DNA of 64,000 nucleotides from Geosiphon pyriformis (taxonomy: Eukaryota; Glomeromycota; Glomeromycetes; Archaeosporales; Geosiphonaceae). The notes below the pieces were generated by a model. The model saw nothing but the letters and a program-made list of their open reading frames with translations, was not told the DNA's origin and made no database searches. Numbering within the stretch: position 1 is the first letter of the stretch; every line of letters begins with the position of its first letter. Positions 24,071 through 35,480 of the stretch are shown one piece after another. The stretch lies in NCBI GenBank assembly GCA_016748015.1, contig JAAOMT010000135.1:867085-931084 (forward strand), in the 5' to 3' direction. The position numbers were made by a program, and so were the translations under genes.

Positions 24071-24213
24071 AATATATATAATTAGTTATTATATTATGTA
24101 TGTGATATATAGATCATGTGATAAGATATTAATCTTTTTTTATAGTCCCATCTCTCTATAATTAGCACAAATGTGCTGACCAAAAGGTGTGATTATAAAG
24201 AGAGTTCATTGTA

Positions 24214-25484
24214 CATCAATTATGACAAAAAATTGTTCATAATAAGTGCATGCTGTGGTAACAATAAAAAATGGCCAACTGCAACAAAGTTCTATTGCTG
24301 TTCATGCATCTTTAAACACTTTGGATGGCCAAAAAAACAAAAAAAATGGGACAACAAAACATGTCTTGCTTGTGAAAAAACTTTTTTAGATAAAGGAATA
24401 TGGAATAACATTTCTGGTTATGAGAAAACATGCAACAAATTGTGTTAATACATAATTCTAATCAGTAATTGGGTAAGAAAAAAAACATTCATAGATATTG
24501 TATAGAAAAAAGCTATAAAATATCTAAATGGTTGTCCACACAACAATAATAAAATATGGAGAATGGCTTTCACAAAAATCAAAGGCACATCATCAGAAGA
24601 AATAAGGATAATAAAAAACAACCCACCAGAACCCATAGAACTTGACTGAATCCCAAATCTAGATATTATCCTAGATTTTATGAACCCAAAACAATTTCAC
24701 AAACACTACCAAGAATTAGTCCTAACCAAAGAAGAACAAGAACAATAGTTAAAATAGTTAAACACTAAACTGTGTCAACATTGTCTAATTTCCAGTGACT
24801 TTGAGTATTGTAATGAGTGTGATCTCATTTACAATTCATTATTATGCATGATTTACATGATTCCAGAAGAAGAAAAACCAATTAGCAGCTGTGCATCAGA
24901 ATTGAAATCAACATTCAATCCTAATTTAAACTCTGATGATGATGACAATAACAATAGTTTAGACTCTATTCAAATTGGCAATAAAAACAATAACAATTTA
25001 GACTCTAATTCAAACTTAAAACAATATATTGTACTTTCTGACCTCTTCAAAAAGCAAGAACTTAAATAGTTCAACAATAACAATGAAGATATTATATCAG
25101 AATGTGTACATGATACTAATACAGAGTTTGATCTAAGATACTCAGAAAAAAAAGCCATTAAATTAGAATCACATTCACACATATACATTGATCTAAAAGT
25201 TGTAATAGAAATCCCAGCAACAACAATAGTTCAATTAGTATCTAGGAGTAGTTTAGTGAAAAAAGGAATCAATATAAGAGAAAAATTATTTAATGCAGAA
25301 TATGTAAGAAATATTATTGTAATGCTACAAAACAACTCAGAAAAGATATATACAATAGAGTCTAATAAAAAAATAGCACAAACAATATTCTTGTCTTTGA
25401 TTAAAATAGCTCAATTAGTGTCAGTGGAAAAAAAAAAAAAATTAGGAATAACAGCAAGAGGAATACAGAGATTTAGATCCACAA
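24214..25484 (+). pseudogene. Element D pol fragment: Cys-rich module and dUTPase domain
   Basis: The continuation of D's polyprotein after the pogo insertion. The Cys-rich module (about 24230-24445: CCGNNKKW, then FYCCSCIFKHF, KTCLACEKTF) is followed by a second cluster (about 24770-24850, CLISSDFEYCNECD), an acidic Asn/Asp-rich linker and a trimeric-type dUTPase (about 25117-25484). dUTPase motifs seen: TEFDLRY (motif 1), SRSSLVKKGI (motif 2), a decayed motif 3 (LFNAEYVRN, Asp changed to Asn), KKIAQTIF (motif 4) and ARGIQRFRST (motif 5). Stops at Gln/Trp positions and the lost motif 3 Asp mean it is inactive. The frame ends at the LTR boundary. Confidence 0.85.
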
Positions 25485-26150
25485 TGTTATTTATAGAATA
25501 TAGGAAGTATATTAGCATATAAATTAGCCAATCAGAAGTAGTCATAGTAAATATAAAATTCCAGGATTCTTCTTAGAGAAATTGCAAAATTTCAGAAATT
25601 TCAGAATTCTTATACAAGAAATTGCAAAATTCCAGAATTTCAAGATTCCTTTCAAAGAAATTGCAGGATTTCAAAAATTCCATGATTCCTGGTGTGAAAA
25701 ATTAAGAAATTAAGAAATCTCAATTATGTATATATAGCAGTAGTATTAGAAATAGAAAAGACAGACCTCTCAGTATAAATTTGATTTAAGCAATCTTTTC
25801 ATTCACAAATATTAATAAATAACTATTCACTATCTTAAATTTATTCTCTATTATCAACACTTTATGTTAATAGTAACTGTTACTTAACCACACTAGCTTA
25901 TCAGAAGAACATCTTTGCCAGATTACTGGCTACTACACTGAGAAAAAAATTCAATAAAATTGTGATTCTGAAAGGCTACTGAAACACTTTTGAATTTCTG
26001 TCTATTATACAAAGAACTCCAACTCAAACCTTCAGATTTCAAAGATCTTTAGATACAAACAATCTTCAGAAACCAACATTATCTAATCAATTGAGCATCA
26101 AGTTATGGATTTGTTATTTGTTTTGAAATCTCAAATAATCACCTATAATA
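25485..26150 (+). repeat. 3' LTR of element D (666 bp)
   Basis: Starts TGTTATTTATAG like the C LTR, has a U3 array of about 40-bp units (about 25555-25690, ATTCCAGAATTTC-like) and ends CCTATAATA like the inner end of the D 5' LTR. No polypurine tract precedes it. Confidence 0.85.
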
Positions 26151-27186
26151 GTGTTTTTAAAAACAGCTATTTTTTAGTCTTAATATATCTTTTATAAATA
26201 TTAACAAAAATACTAAAGCCAAATATAAAGTTAATTTAGTAAATTTATTGATTTTTTATTACTTAAAATATTTAAATAGACTTTAATTTTAAACTATATA
26301 ATATTAAAATTTTTATATATAATAATATTTAAAATATAATGTTTTTTTAGCCAGTATTAATTATAAAAATTTGGTATTACCAAGTTTAATTTAAATAAAT
26401 AAGCATTAAAAATAATCTAATTATTTAAAATTATTTTAATTATACTAAAAACAAGAATATATTTTAAAATTAAATTAATTATTTATAAATTTAACTAATA
26501 TTAAAAAAACCAGTTTATATATTTTAATATTAATTTTTAAATTTAAATTTGCAAAAAATATAATAATACTATATCTTAATTTCAATGTATTCAAATTTTT
26601 CAAAAAATTATTCATATAAATATTAATAATATTCAAATTTATTTTTAATAAACTTTTATTTATGTTTATAAAACTGCCAAAATTTTAAATACTAAAAAGC
26701 TAAAAATTACTATTTATTATTAAAACTTTTTTATTAAGAGTTTTATATTTTAAGTATGTAAATATTAACTTAAATTACTTAGACATAAAATTTTTAATAA
26801 TAAGTTTTTTTTAATAATAAAAACTTTTTAATTAAAAATTAATCTTTTTTTTTTACTAAATAACTATTTAATAAAAGCAATTTTAAATCTTTTAAGTAAG
26901 CAGAACACTTTAAAAAAACCCAGATTTTTTAATACAATAAATATTAAAGCAATAATAATATAATAAAATACAGTAAACCAATTATTTATAAAAGTAATAT
27001 TACAATTTAAAAAATATTTATTACTTTAACCAAAAATTGTTTACAAACCTAATTTTAATTTAAATAAAATTTTACAAAAAATAATTGAATAATCAACTAA
27101 TAATCTATAAATACAAATATTTATGTTTAAACAATTAATAAAAAACATTATTAATATTTAAAAATCACAAAACTATTTTTTTATTG
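26151..27186. other. AT-rich stretch, nothing recognised
   Basis: About 1 kb of A/T-rich sequence between the D 3' LTR and pogo-like copy 2, with no frame or repeat I can identify. Confidence 0.6.
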
Positions 27187-27313
27187 TATAGTGAACTCTC
27201 TTTATAATTACACCTTTTGGTCAGCATATTTGTGGTAACTATAGAGAGATGGGACTATAAAAAATGATTAATATCTTATCACATGCATAATATAATAACC
27301 AATTATATATATT

Positions 27314-28874
27314 TTATTTAAAAAAGCTATCTATTTGCAACTGTTTTTTCTCTTCTTGAACTTTGAGAACAGTATTATGAATTAATGTTCTCAAAGTTTT
27401 AAAAAAGTCTGAATCAACTTTTTCACTATACTGCTCTTCATAATAGTGCAATGTATCTTCAAGTGCAATTTTACTTTAATGTGTAGATAGCAAAAGCAAA
27501 GGTTCATCTTCATTTTCACTTTTTAAATCTTTATTTGCATTAGAATTTCCATTATACTTGTTTGTTAATAAGATCCACAATTTTATTTTCTGAGGTATAA
27601 GTGAATAATAGTTCAAACTTGTCAATATTAATGAAGTCTATTGCCAATAGCTTGTTAATATCAATGTGCTTAATAAGAACTTGTATTTCTTGTAGAAGTT
27701 CTTGTTCAATATCTAATAGATGGGCTGGCATTTGACTATTATTTAGAATTCCCATATAATGCCAACAGTTTTGGATTGTAGTTGTTATTATCACTAATCA
27801 TGCATTAATTAGAAAGTCAACTGCATTTTTTAATATTACTGTTGATATTAGAATCTTGTCATCATACTGATTAATAAGATGGAAAAAAAACAACTTTTGG
27901 TATTGTGTCTTAAAGGATGCAATAATTCCTGCATCTAATAGTTGCAAATGAGATGTTGTATTGAATGGTAGGTATCTAATCATAATATTAGATAATATAG
28001 AAGGTTCTCTATCATAGGAACCAGCATTATCAAGCAATAGCAAAATCTTTTTTTTCTTGCAATGGATTTTTTCATTTAATAAATTAAGCCATTCACTAAA
28101 AATATCGGTTTGCATTCATGCTTTTGTATTGTAATAATAAGTGATTGGAAGTGCATTCATATTAATATTGTGAAAACATCGTGGCTTTGCGGCTTTGCTA
28201 ATAATTAAAAACTGCAACTTGATGCTGTCTGTTGCATTACAAGCAAAAAGTATGGTAATTCAACTTTTATCATACTTGGTACCAGAGGTAGATTTTGTTG
28301 CCAAAGTTGTATTTGGTGGCATTCTAAAGAATAATGTTGTCTTATCAGCATTGTAAACATCATTTAGATCATATTCACTGATAATCTTACACAGTTTTTC
28401 TCGTTCCTTTGGTAAAATTTCCAAGAGGACACTGTTTGCTTTACCATGTATCTTAATATAATACAAATTATGATGTTTTTTGAACTTTTCTAACCAACCA
28501 TCTGATGCTTTAAAGTTATTTTTTTCCAGAAACTTTTCAGCAAACTTGAGGGCTTTTGTTTGTAAAATTTTTCTAGTAAGAATGCAGTTGGTAGCTAGTG
28601 CTCCAAGCATCCATTCTTTCAGTATATTATTTATCTTTGAAAATATCTCTTTCTTGTCCTTTGTCAATTGACCAGAGTTGTCAGATACATTTTTTTTAAT
28701 TTATTAGTTTGATTTTGCAAGTATCTTTATTACAGTGGAGCGGTCAACTTTTAGATTAAATATTTTGATAAGTCTATTTGCTAAGTAGTCAGAATGCTCT
28801 AGTTTGTACTGGCAAAGAGTCTTTTTAGTCTCCAAGGAGATTGCTGCTTGCTTTTAGTTTGTGTTTTTTGGTAT
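27314..28874 (-). pseudogene. Pogo/Tigger-type transposase, copy 2 (inactivated)
   Basis: Same architecture as copy 1: CENP-B-like HTH pair and DDE_1 core. All three catalytic Asp survive (YNADKTTLF, LLLLDNAGSY, LLDAGIIASF), but the start codon is ATA instead of ATG and several in-frame stops remain. Stops just before 28260 and just upstream of 28115 are shared with copy 1 (both in place of conserved Trp), so they may predate the split of the two copies or have arisen independently at the same sites. The open pieces (28260-28667, 27798-28115, 27552-27794) lie in one frame. Confidence 0.9.
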
Positions 28875-29001
28875 GTTAATAAGAACACACTTTTTATTGC
28901 ATTTTGCTTTTATAATGCATTAATGTATCTGTTATGTTTCAAATATCATTTTGCCTTATATCTAATTGGACATGTGAGGTGTTTCATGTCATATAAAGTG
29001 C

Positions 29002-29914
29002 TGTTACAGATGATTATTTAGGGTCTTAAGTCAAATAACAAACCTGTAATCTGGTGCTCAGTTTCTACTCTAATGGATGATAATGGTAATATTGATATGT
29101 TGTTTTTATCTGAAGGTTTTGATTGAGAGTTCTTTGTATAATGGACAGAGATTCAATAATGATATAGTTGGTTGGTGAGTTGTGTTTTCAATTTCTGTCT
29201 TCAGCTTGGTGGCCAGTTTATTCTGGCAGTTGTGCCTTTCTGATAAGCTAGCTGTTAATATATATATAATTTTACCCTTATTTCTGGGTCTTTTACCAAG
29301 CTATTCGTGACGTTAATTACTTAGCACTTTTAATCTCTAATCAGTTAGTATACAACAATAAAATCAAGAAAAAAAAATAAAAAAAAATAAAGAAATGAGC
29401 CAAGGCAATATGCAAGTTAGTATCCATCAATAGCTGTGATCAAAAGCTATTGTTCTAGTGTGATTAAGTATTATTTACTATCAACATAAAGTGTTGATAG
29501 CGAAGAGTGGATTGAAATGGTGAATAATTATTTATTAATATTTGTGAATGGAAAGTTGCTTGGATAAAATTTAAACTGAGAGGTTTCTAATGGAAGAATT
29601 CTGCTTTTTTTACTTCTAACATTATTGCTATATATACATAATTTGATGTTCTATAAGATTGCTCACATTCCTGAGTAATGTATTATGATTTCTTGAGCAA
29701 TGCTCACATTGTTGAACAATGTGCTCTAATTTTCTAATATCACTCCACATTGCTGAGCAATATATCGTGCTTTCTGACATTGTTTTACATTGTTGAGCAA
29801 TGTGTCATAATTTCTGATATTGCTTCACATTGCTGAGCAATGTGTTCATGTGCTAAATACTATTCTCTTATTGGTCTACTATTTTCTATATCTGTTTTCT
29901 TTTTATGAGTAACA
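29002..29914 (-). repeat. 3' LTR of element B (913 bp)
   Basis: TGTTA/TAACA ends. U3 (about 29640-29850) has repeated near-palindromic words of the type CACATTGCTGAGCAATGTG. R/U5 aligns with the C and D LTRs. The sequence just inside reads, on the element strand, AAAAAAAGGAGATAA, a good polypurine tract (29915-29929). Confidence 0.92.
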
Positions 29915-29927
29915 TTATCTCCTTTTT

Positions 29928-30430
29928 TTAATATTGAGCTCCATCAAAATCTTCGTTTTGAATTAATTCTAATACTTCTTTTTCAAGTATTGTTTGTTCG
30001 ACTCTGTTTTTTATGTCTTCTACTTGTGTATTGTTCATTCTTCCCCATTGGTTAATGGTTATGGTTTCCATGCCAGAATGTAACAGTATTTCTGAGTAGT
30101 TCCAAAATATGTTGTATAGTTGGTAAATTGTTTTAATATGTAGTATTGAATTTGTTTTCTTTCTGATAAATTTTTTAATTTGTTGTATTATGTCTTGGTT
30201 GAATATTTTTTTGGATTTGTCTATATACAATTCCTAAATATTCAACTTTTACCTTAACTAATAGTAACAGTATGATATTGAAAGTTGCTTTGTCCATTGC
30301 TTCCAATTTTCTTTTGTAAGTTCTTCTGTTGGTGCCATAATAGGTATTTTCCCAAAAGTGTTTTTTACTTTTTCTATTATGTTATCTGACCAGTTTTTAT
30401 CATTTTTTAATGGTCGCTAATATGGTGTAT
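29928..30430 (-). pseudogene. Extra 3' ORF of element B (unknown)
   Basis: Downstream of the integrase and directly before the polypurine tract. The last 100 codons (29928-30230) are open. Upstream in the same frame about 65 further codons (with KNDKNWSDNIIEKVKNTFGK) are broken by three stops. It is hydrophilic with charged helices and a C-terminal acidic end; no membrane segment and no similarity I can see to the 3' ORF of A. It may be a separate small protein or the tail of pol. Confidence 0.45.
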
Positions 30431-31793
30431 TCTTTGTCTTTCTTTGGATGTTTCAATAGCAAATTATTTGGTTGTTAATAACAATTTCCATGTTTAACTG
30501 TTGTTTACTTAAGGCCTAAAACAATTGTTAAGCTATAGTATAAATATGATTTGGTATTTCCATTTTTTTTGGTTGCTTTTGTTGCATGTACTGTGTTTTT
30601 ATATACTCTTTTGGTTGTTCAATTTGATGTGTTTAGTTTAATAACTATGATTGGTTCCAGATCTCATGAAATCTTATCTGGTTGAATTAGTATTCTTTGT
30701 ACTCCTAGTTGTGGAATGTTATTGGTAGATGATGATGCTATCTGGTGGTATTGTTTCAGTTAATTACCATATGCTGCTTTGGCTAAGATTTTGTTGTCCC
30801 ATCTTAATTTATAAGCTCCATTTCCAAGAATTTTTTCTATATGAAATGATCCATCCCATTTGGGGTCAAATTTTCCATTCCATTGTTTTTCCTCTTTAGT
30901 ATGATGTAAAAGTACTTTGTCTTCAATCTTGAATTCAACTGGTTTATTTGGTAATTGGTTATTATGTCATTTTTTTTGCTTCTTTTGAGAGTTTTGGATG
31001 TTATTAGCTGCTTTTCATCATCTGCTTTCTAGTGTTTCTATTAAGTCATATGTTCTTTTCAACAATGTTTCTTGGAAATTAGCTTCTGTTATTGGTTTAA
31101 TTGGATATGTGTTGACCTCTATCTTAACTGGTAATGTTGCTGTCCTACCATATACCAATTCAAATAGTATTGCTTGTGTAATATCTTGTCTCATTGTTCG
31201 ATAAGCAAATAATACTAATGGTATAAACAAATCTCATTTGTTTTGGTTTTCTTGACTGATTTTAGTGATTGCTTCACACAATGTTCTATTGAATCTTTCA
31301 ACTAATCTATTGGTTTGTGGATGATATGGTGATAATAATAGTCTTTTTATCCCAAATTTCTGACTTAATTTTGTTAATGTTTTATTCACAAAATGAGTTT
31401 CTTGATCTGATAGTAGTTCTTTTGGACATTTATGTCAACATATCAAATCTTGATGGATGAATTTGGCAACAGATTCTGCATTTGCTCTTTGAATGGCTTT
31501 TGCTTCTGGCCATTTTATAAGATAATTCATAGCTACTGTAATATATCTATTGTCTCTACTGGTAATTGTTAATGGTCCAACTAAGTCAATTCCGATATAG
31601 TCAAATGGTTGTTCCACTTTGATTGGTCTCAATAGTTTACTGGGTTTTGTTCCTCCTCTTCTTTGACAAGCATCACAGTTTTGAACATACTGGATAATGT
31701 CTGGATACATTGATGGCCAATAATATCTTTTTCTGGTTCTTTCTATGGTTGCTTCTTTATGAAAATGTCCTGCTGTTAGATCTGAGTGTATGT

Positions 31794-32763
31794 TGTTACC
31801 AGTAGAATTTTAGCTATTAATTAGCATGAAATTACCCTTATAATTTCTATAATTCATTAGTATATTAATATCATTTCAAATTATCATTTATTATTTAATC
31901 AATTATCACATATCACGATTCAATTAAAATAATCTAATTAGTATAACAGAAAGTAAGATGATCAAATTACACAATACCCTGAACTTTGTAACATTCAAAA
32001 ATTCGCCGAAATTTACAGAAATTTGCCGAAATTTATAAGAAATTCGCCGAAATTTACAGAAATTCGCCGAAATTATGAATAGTTCACCCAAATTAATCAA
32101 TAGTTCAGCGAAATAACTTGNNNNNNNNNNNNNNNNNNNNATAAACTAGTACTACAACAAGTTGTATAAAAGAAGAGCTTTTCTCTTCTGGAAAATGTAT
32201 CTTACTTTAGATTTATTACTTAGAACCATTTCTACATACACAAAAAGAAATAAATACCAAATAATTTGAAAAACCAAATTCTTTAATTATTGCCCTTGGA
32301 AAATCCCCAAAAACCAACTAACATTTCAAAATTGATTAGCTACCAATTTCAGTAAACTGTTAGTGACTTTAGGCTTGGATAGAAAACGTTTCTCTTGACA
32401 AAATTCTATTTCTTTTACATTTCTTTTATTTTCTTTTATTTTTCTTACTATAATTATTAGGGTAGCCTACAGACAAGATTCCTGTAGAAGAGTTGACTTT
32501 TACAGCAAAGTAACTACACATTTTTAGTAAGCTTACAGACGAGCAATTCCTGGGAAAGAGTTGACATTTACTACAACGTAACTACATAAAGTAACTGGCA
32601 AGGAATTGGCTATTTCACTTATAAGCCCAGCAGTTCAAATTATAGGAGATAATTTGAAGATAAATTCAGTTATTGGAGGTTCAACTACTTCCTGAAAACG
32701 TAAATTCACAGCAAATCAACATTACCAACATTTAAGAAAAGAGACCAAAAACCTCTGGTAACA
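31794..32763. mobile_element. Solo LTR F1 nested in element B, containing an assembly gap
   Basis: TGTTACC...GGTAACA termini (7-bp inverted repeat) and 4-bp duplication atgt (31790-31793, 32764-32767). The second copy F2 (56207-57293) is in inverse orientation. F1 has four copies of an aattcgccgaaatttac unit (about 31992-32065) where F2 has two, and a pair of imperfect repeats of about 65 bp (about 32460-32600). No coding capacity. Confidence 0.85.
32121..32140. other. Assembly gap (20 N)
   Basis: Comparison with F2 shows that about 62 bp (counterpart 56961-57022) are missing here, so 20 N is a placeholder and not the true size. Confidence 0.9.
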
Positions 32764-33039
32764 ATGTTAAACAATATTGTTTCTTTTTCTGATTCTGTAA
32801 TTACTCTGGTTGGTTGGTTTGGATTTTTTCTGTCTTTTCAGTAAAGTATATTTTGATGATTGATGAAATATTTTGATTGCTGTTTTATGTTGTTTTGTTC
32901 TTTTTGAGATAATTTCTCCTTGAATGATTAAGTATTTATATAATGCTGAAGTTGTTGGTATTTTTGTGTGTTTATCTTTTGTTATATTTTTTTGGGTTGA
33001 AATGTTTTTAGATTTGTTTCATTTGTGACAATCCATCAG

Positions 33040-34750
33040 CATTTCTATTGTTTTTTCCCTTTTTATAATGTACTGTATAATTGAATAGTGAAAGTTCTAT
33101 TTTTTATCTGGCATGGTAATCATTTGCAAATTCTTGTTTCTGAATTAAAGTCAATCCTTTGTGATCAGTGTACACTTCAAACTTTTGGCTTAAGTATTCT
33201 TTCTATTTGATGACAGCCCAATAGATAGCTAAGTGTTCTAGTGCTGGAGTTTCATAATTCTTCTCAGCTGGACTTAAACTTCTACTGGTGTAAGCTACTG
33301 GATGCTCTCTTCTATTGGGTTTTTTCTGTGAGAGTACTGCTCCCAATGCTTGGCCTGATACATCAGTGGTAATTATGAATGATTTGCTGTGGTTTGGATA
33401 TATCAATACTGGAGCTTGGATAAGCTTTCTTCTTAATATGTCAAAAGCTTTTTGTTGGATTTCTGTCTATTTGTACTTCACATTCTTTGTTTGGAGTTGG
33501 TGTAATGGTTGAGCTATTTTGGAAAAGTCTTTAATAAAGCAGCAGTAGTATCTGGCAAATTCCAAAAATACTCTTAATTTTGTGAGATTATTTGGTACTG
33601 GAAAGTTCTTGACAATCTCAATCTTGTCTGGATCTGTTTTGATTTTATCTTTGCTTACCACATGTCCCAAAAACTTGAATTCAGTTTTTCCAAAGAAACA
33701 TTTGGTCACATTTAGCTTTAGTCTGGCTTTTCTTAATCTTTCAAACACTTGTTGGAGATGATGCAAATGATCATCGAATGTTTTTGAGAACACATTGGTA
33801 TCATTCAAGTATACAACTACTGATTTCCATAGTAATCTATTATAGACAATTTCCATGAGCTGTTGGAATGTTGCTGGAACATTCATCAAGCCAAATGGCA
33901 TGACTTCAAACTCAAAATTTCCTTCTCTTGTGGTAAACGCTGTTTTTTTTTTGTCAGCTGGATCCATAGCTACTTGTCAGTAACCATTATCTAAATCCAG
34001 TATTAAGAACCATTTATTTCCTCCAAAAGTGTTGAATAGTTTTTGGATCTTTGGAGTTAGATAGCTATCACTTTTTGTTACTCCATTTAGTTTCCAGTAG
34101 TTTACACAAAAACAGATTTTCCCATTTTTCTTACAGACTAGTACTACTGATGATGACTATAGACTTATTGATAGCTGAATTAGCCTATTGTCAAGCATTC
34201 AGTTAATTTTTTGCTGAATAATCTCATGGCTAGTTAGTGGTACTTTGTATGTTCTTTGTTTAATTGGCATCGTATCTCCAGTTTTGATCTAATGCTGGAT
34301 GATGTTAGTGTGGCCAAATTCATTTTTGCTTGCAAAGATGTCATTAAAATTGTTGAGTAACATCTTTAGTTGTATCTGTTGAAGTGGGTCTAGCTTTTTC
34401 ATGTTTATCTGTTTCAATTGTTCTGGTTGGAGTAGATAATATTTATTTTGTTTGTAGATAGTTTGTGATGTAATGTCTACATATCTACAAAGCTGTGGAA
34501 AATCTGGAATGTGGTTTGGTGGTTGATCCTCAATTTAAGTGGTTAAATATTTGATGATAGTTCCTTTTGGTATTTCGATGACCTTTCTAGTTGTATTATA
34601 AATGGGAATTTTAATGTTTTTGGGGTTTTTGGCTGATATGTAGAGATTAGTAAGTCCAATTTCTTCTGATTCACAAATGGTGGCTTCTGCTTCAAACAAT
34701 TAAGCTTAATTCTTTACTTTCTTTTTTATGGCTAACATATATCAATCATA
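33040..34750 (-). pseudogene. Reverse transcriptase and RNase H of element B
   Basis: RT spans about 33490-34330. The YLDD catalytic box is YLND (VVVYLNDTNVFSK), so the first Asp of the pair is lost; the LDNGYxQVAMDP block has a stop at its Trp. RNase H (about 33040-33480) has TTDVSGQALGAVLSQ, the EHLAIYWAV helix and TDHKGL, so its acidic residues are mostly kept. Between dUTPase and RT (34340-34830) lies a beta-rich linker (IKIPIYNTT and IEIPKGTIIKYL blocks). All is in phase with the dUTPase and protease upstream. Confidence 0.9.
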
Positions 34751-34829
34751 TGGTAGAATAGAAATTGATTGATGGGTTGAGATAATTTCTTTTTTGTTAG
34801 CAATTTTTTCCTCTACTATATTGACTGAT

Positions 34830-35480
34830 ATGTCTATTCTATCCATTGATCCAAATCCCTGTATTTCTCTTGCTATCATACCTAATTCTTCTCTTTTTCT
34901 CACTGAAATTAACTAAGCTATTTTCACCAGAGGTAAGAATATTGCTTGTGCTATTTTTTCATTTGGCTCTATAATATAGGTCTTTTCTGAGTCATTTTGT
35001 ATCATGGCAATAATATTCCCTATGTATTCCACATCAATTATTCTTCCTCTGATGTTGATTCCTTTTTTTGCTAAACTACTCCTAAATGCTAATTGAACTA
35101 TGATTGTTGCTAGAATTTCCAAAGCTATTTTGAGATCAATATATGTGCACAAATTTGGTTCCAATTTGATGGCTTCCTTCCCCGGATATCTTAGATCAAA
35201 CTCTGCATTGGTATTATGTGTGTGTTCTGACATGATACTTTTATTATTATCATTATACCATTTGAGTTTCTGCTTCTTAGAGAGATCAGGAAGCACAATG
35301 TATATTTTGGGATTTGAATCAGAGTCTGAATCGTTAATATTTTCATTGCCATATTGCATAGAGCTGGAACTGGTGTTTTTATTATCATTGTTGTCGGAGT
35401 TTGAATCAGGATTGAAAACTGATTCTGATTCCAATGTGCAGTCGCTAATTGGTTCTTCTTCTGAGATTGTGTAGATCATG
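34830..35480 (-). pseudogene. dUTPase domain of element B
   Basis: Would hydrolyse dUTP to dUMP and diphosphate, limiting uracil in cDNA. The trimeric-type motifs are present in order: AEFDLRYPGKEAIKL (motif 1, about 35190), FRSSLAKKGINIRG (motif 2, about 35060), GRIIDVEYIGNI (motif 3 with its Asp, about 35020), PNEKIAQAIF (motif 4, about 34950) and AREIQGFGS (motif 5, about 34860). A stop lies between motifs 4 and 5 (LVKIAxLISV), where D has Gln. It is preceded by an acidic Ser/Asn/Asp-rich linker (35290-35480). Position between protease and RT, in frame with both, shows it is part of the polyprotein, as in some retroviruses. D carries the same domain independently. Confidence 0.87.

Larger units (their letters stand above)
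19946..24211 (+). mobile_element. Pogo/Tigger-like DNA transposon copy 1, full length (4.27 kb)
   Basis: Ends are CAGTGAACTCTTTCTATAGTC (left) and the inverse ...GATTATAAAGAGAGTTCATTG (right), flanked by the TA target site (19944-19945 and 24212-24213). Complete relative to copy 2 (about 4.25 kb without its insertion). It encodes a CENP-B-like transposase (plus), a divergently oriented second ORF (minus, 21200-21994) and a possible third ORF near the left end. It is inserted in gypsy D between the protease linker and the Cys-rich module. Confidence 0.9.
15447..26150 (+). mobile_element. Ty3/gypsy relic D with gag, protease, Cys-rich module and dUTPase, lacking RT and integrase
   Basis: Truncated 5' LTR (15447-16971, carrying solo LTR E), decayed gag, protease, then pogo-like copy 1 at 19946-24211, then the Cys-rich module and dUTPase, and the 3' LTR (25485-26150). 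Removing the pogo insertion restores continuity with the corresponding B sequence around 36080-36130. The dUTPase runs directly into the 3' LTR, so RT, RNase H and integrase are missing. The PBS region reads TGGTGCTTTCTATGAAG, a decayed form of the PBS in A-C. Confidence 0.88.
30730..33035 (-). pseudogene. Integrase of element B (split by solo LTR F1)
   Basis: Inserts the cDNA into the genome. The N-terminal zinc finger straddles F1: the segment before F1 (about 32764-32950) and the HSDLTAGHF block after it (31740-31793), then CDACQRRG. The core has the DDE triad intact (GIDLVGPL at about 31600; LLSDQETHF at about 31420; LVERFNRTL at about 31290), although GLVE is RLVE. The C-terminal GPY/F-like module (GSFHIEKILGNGAYKLRW) lies at about 30790-30870. 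Stops and at least one frameshift relative to RNase H break it. The open pieces 31435-31710 and 31018-31230 are in phase with one another. Confidence 0.88.

Noticed and set aside
31794-32763. Repeat F as a MITE or hAT-type DNA element
   Set aside because: Two copies both have TG...CA ends with TGTTACC/GGTAACA and 4-bp duplications, the same pattern as the LTRs of the other families; a solo LTR explains it better.
35100-35474. A 124-codon plus-strand frame
   Set aside because: It is antisense to the dUTPase and acidic linker of element B, where the minus-strand frame shows all family motifs.
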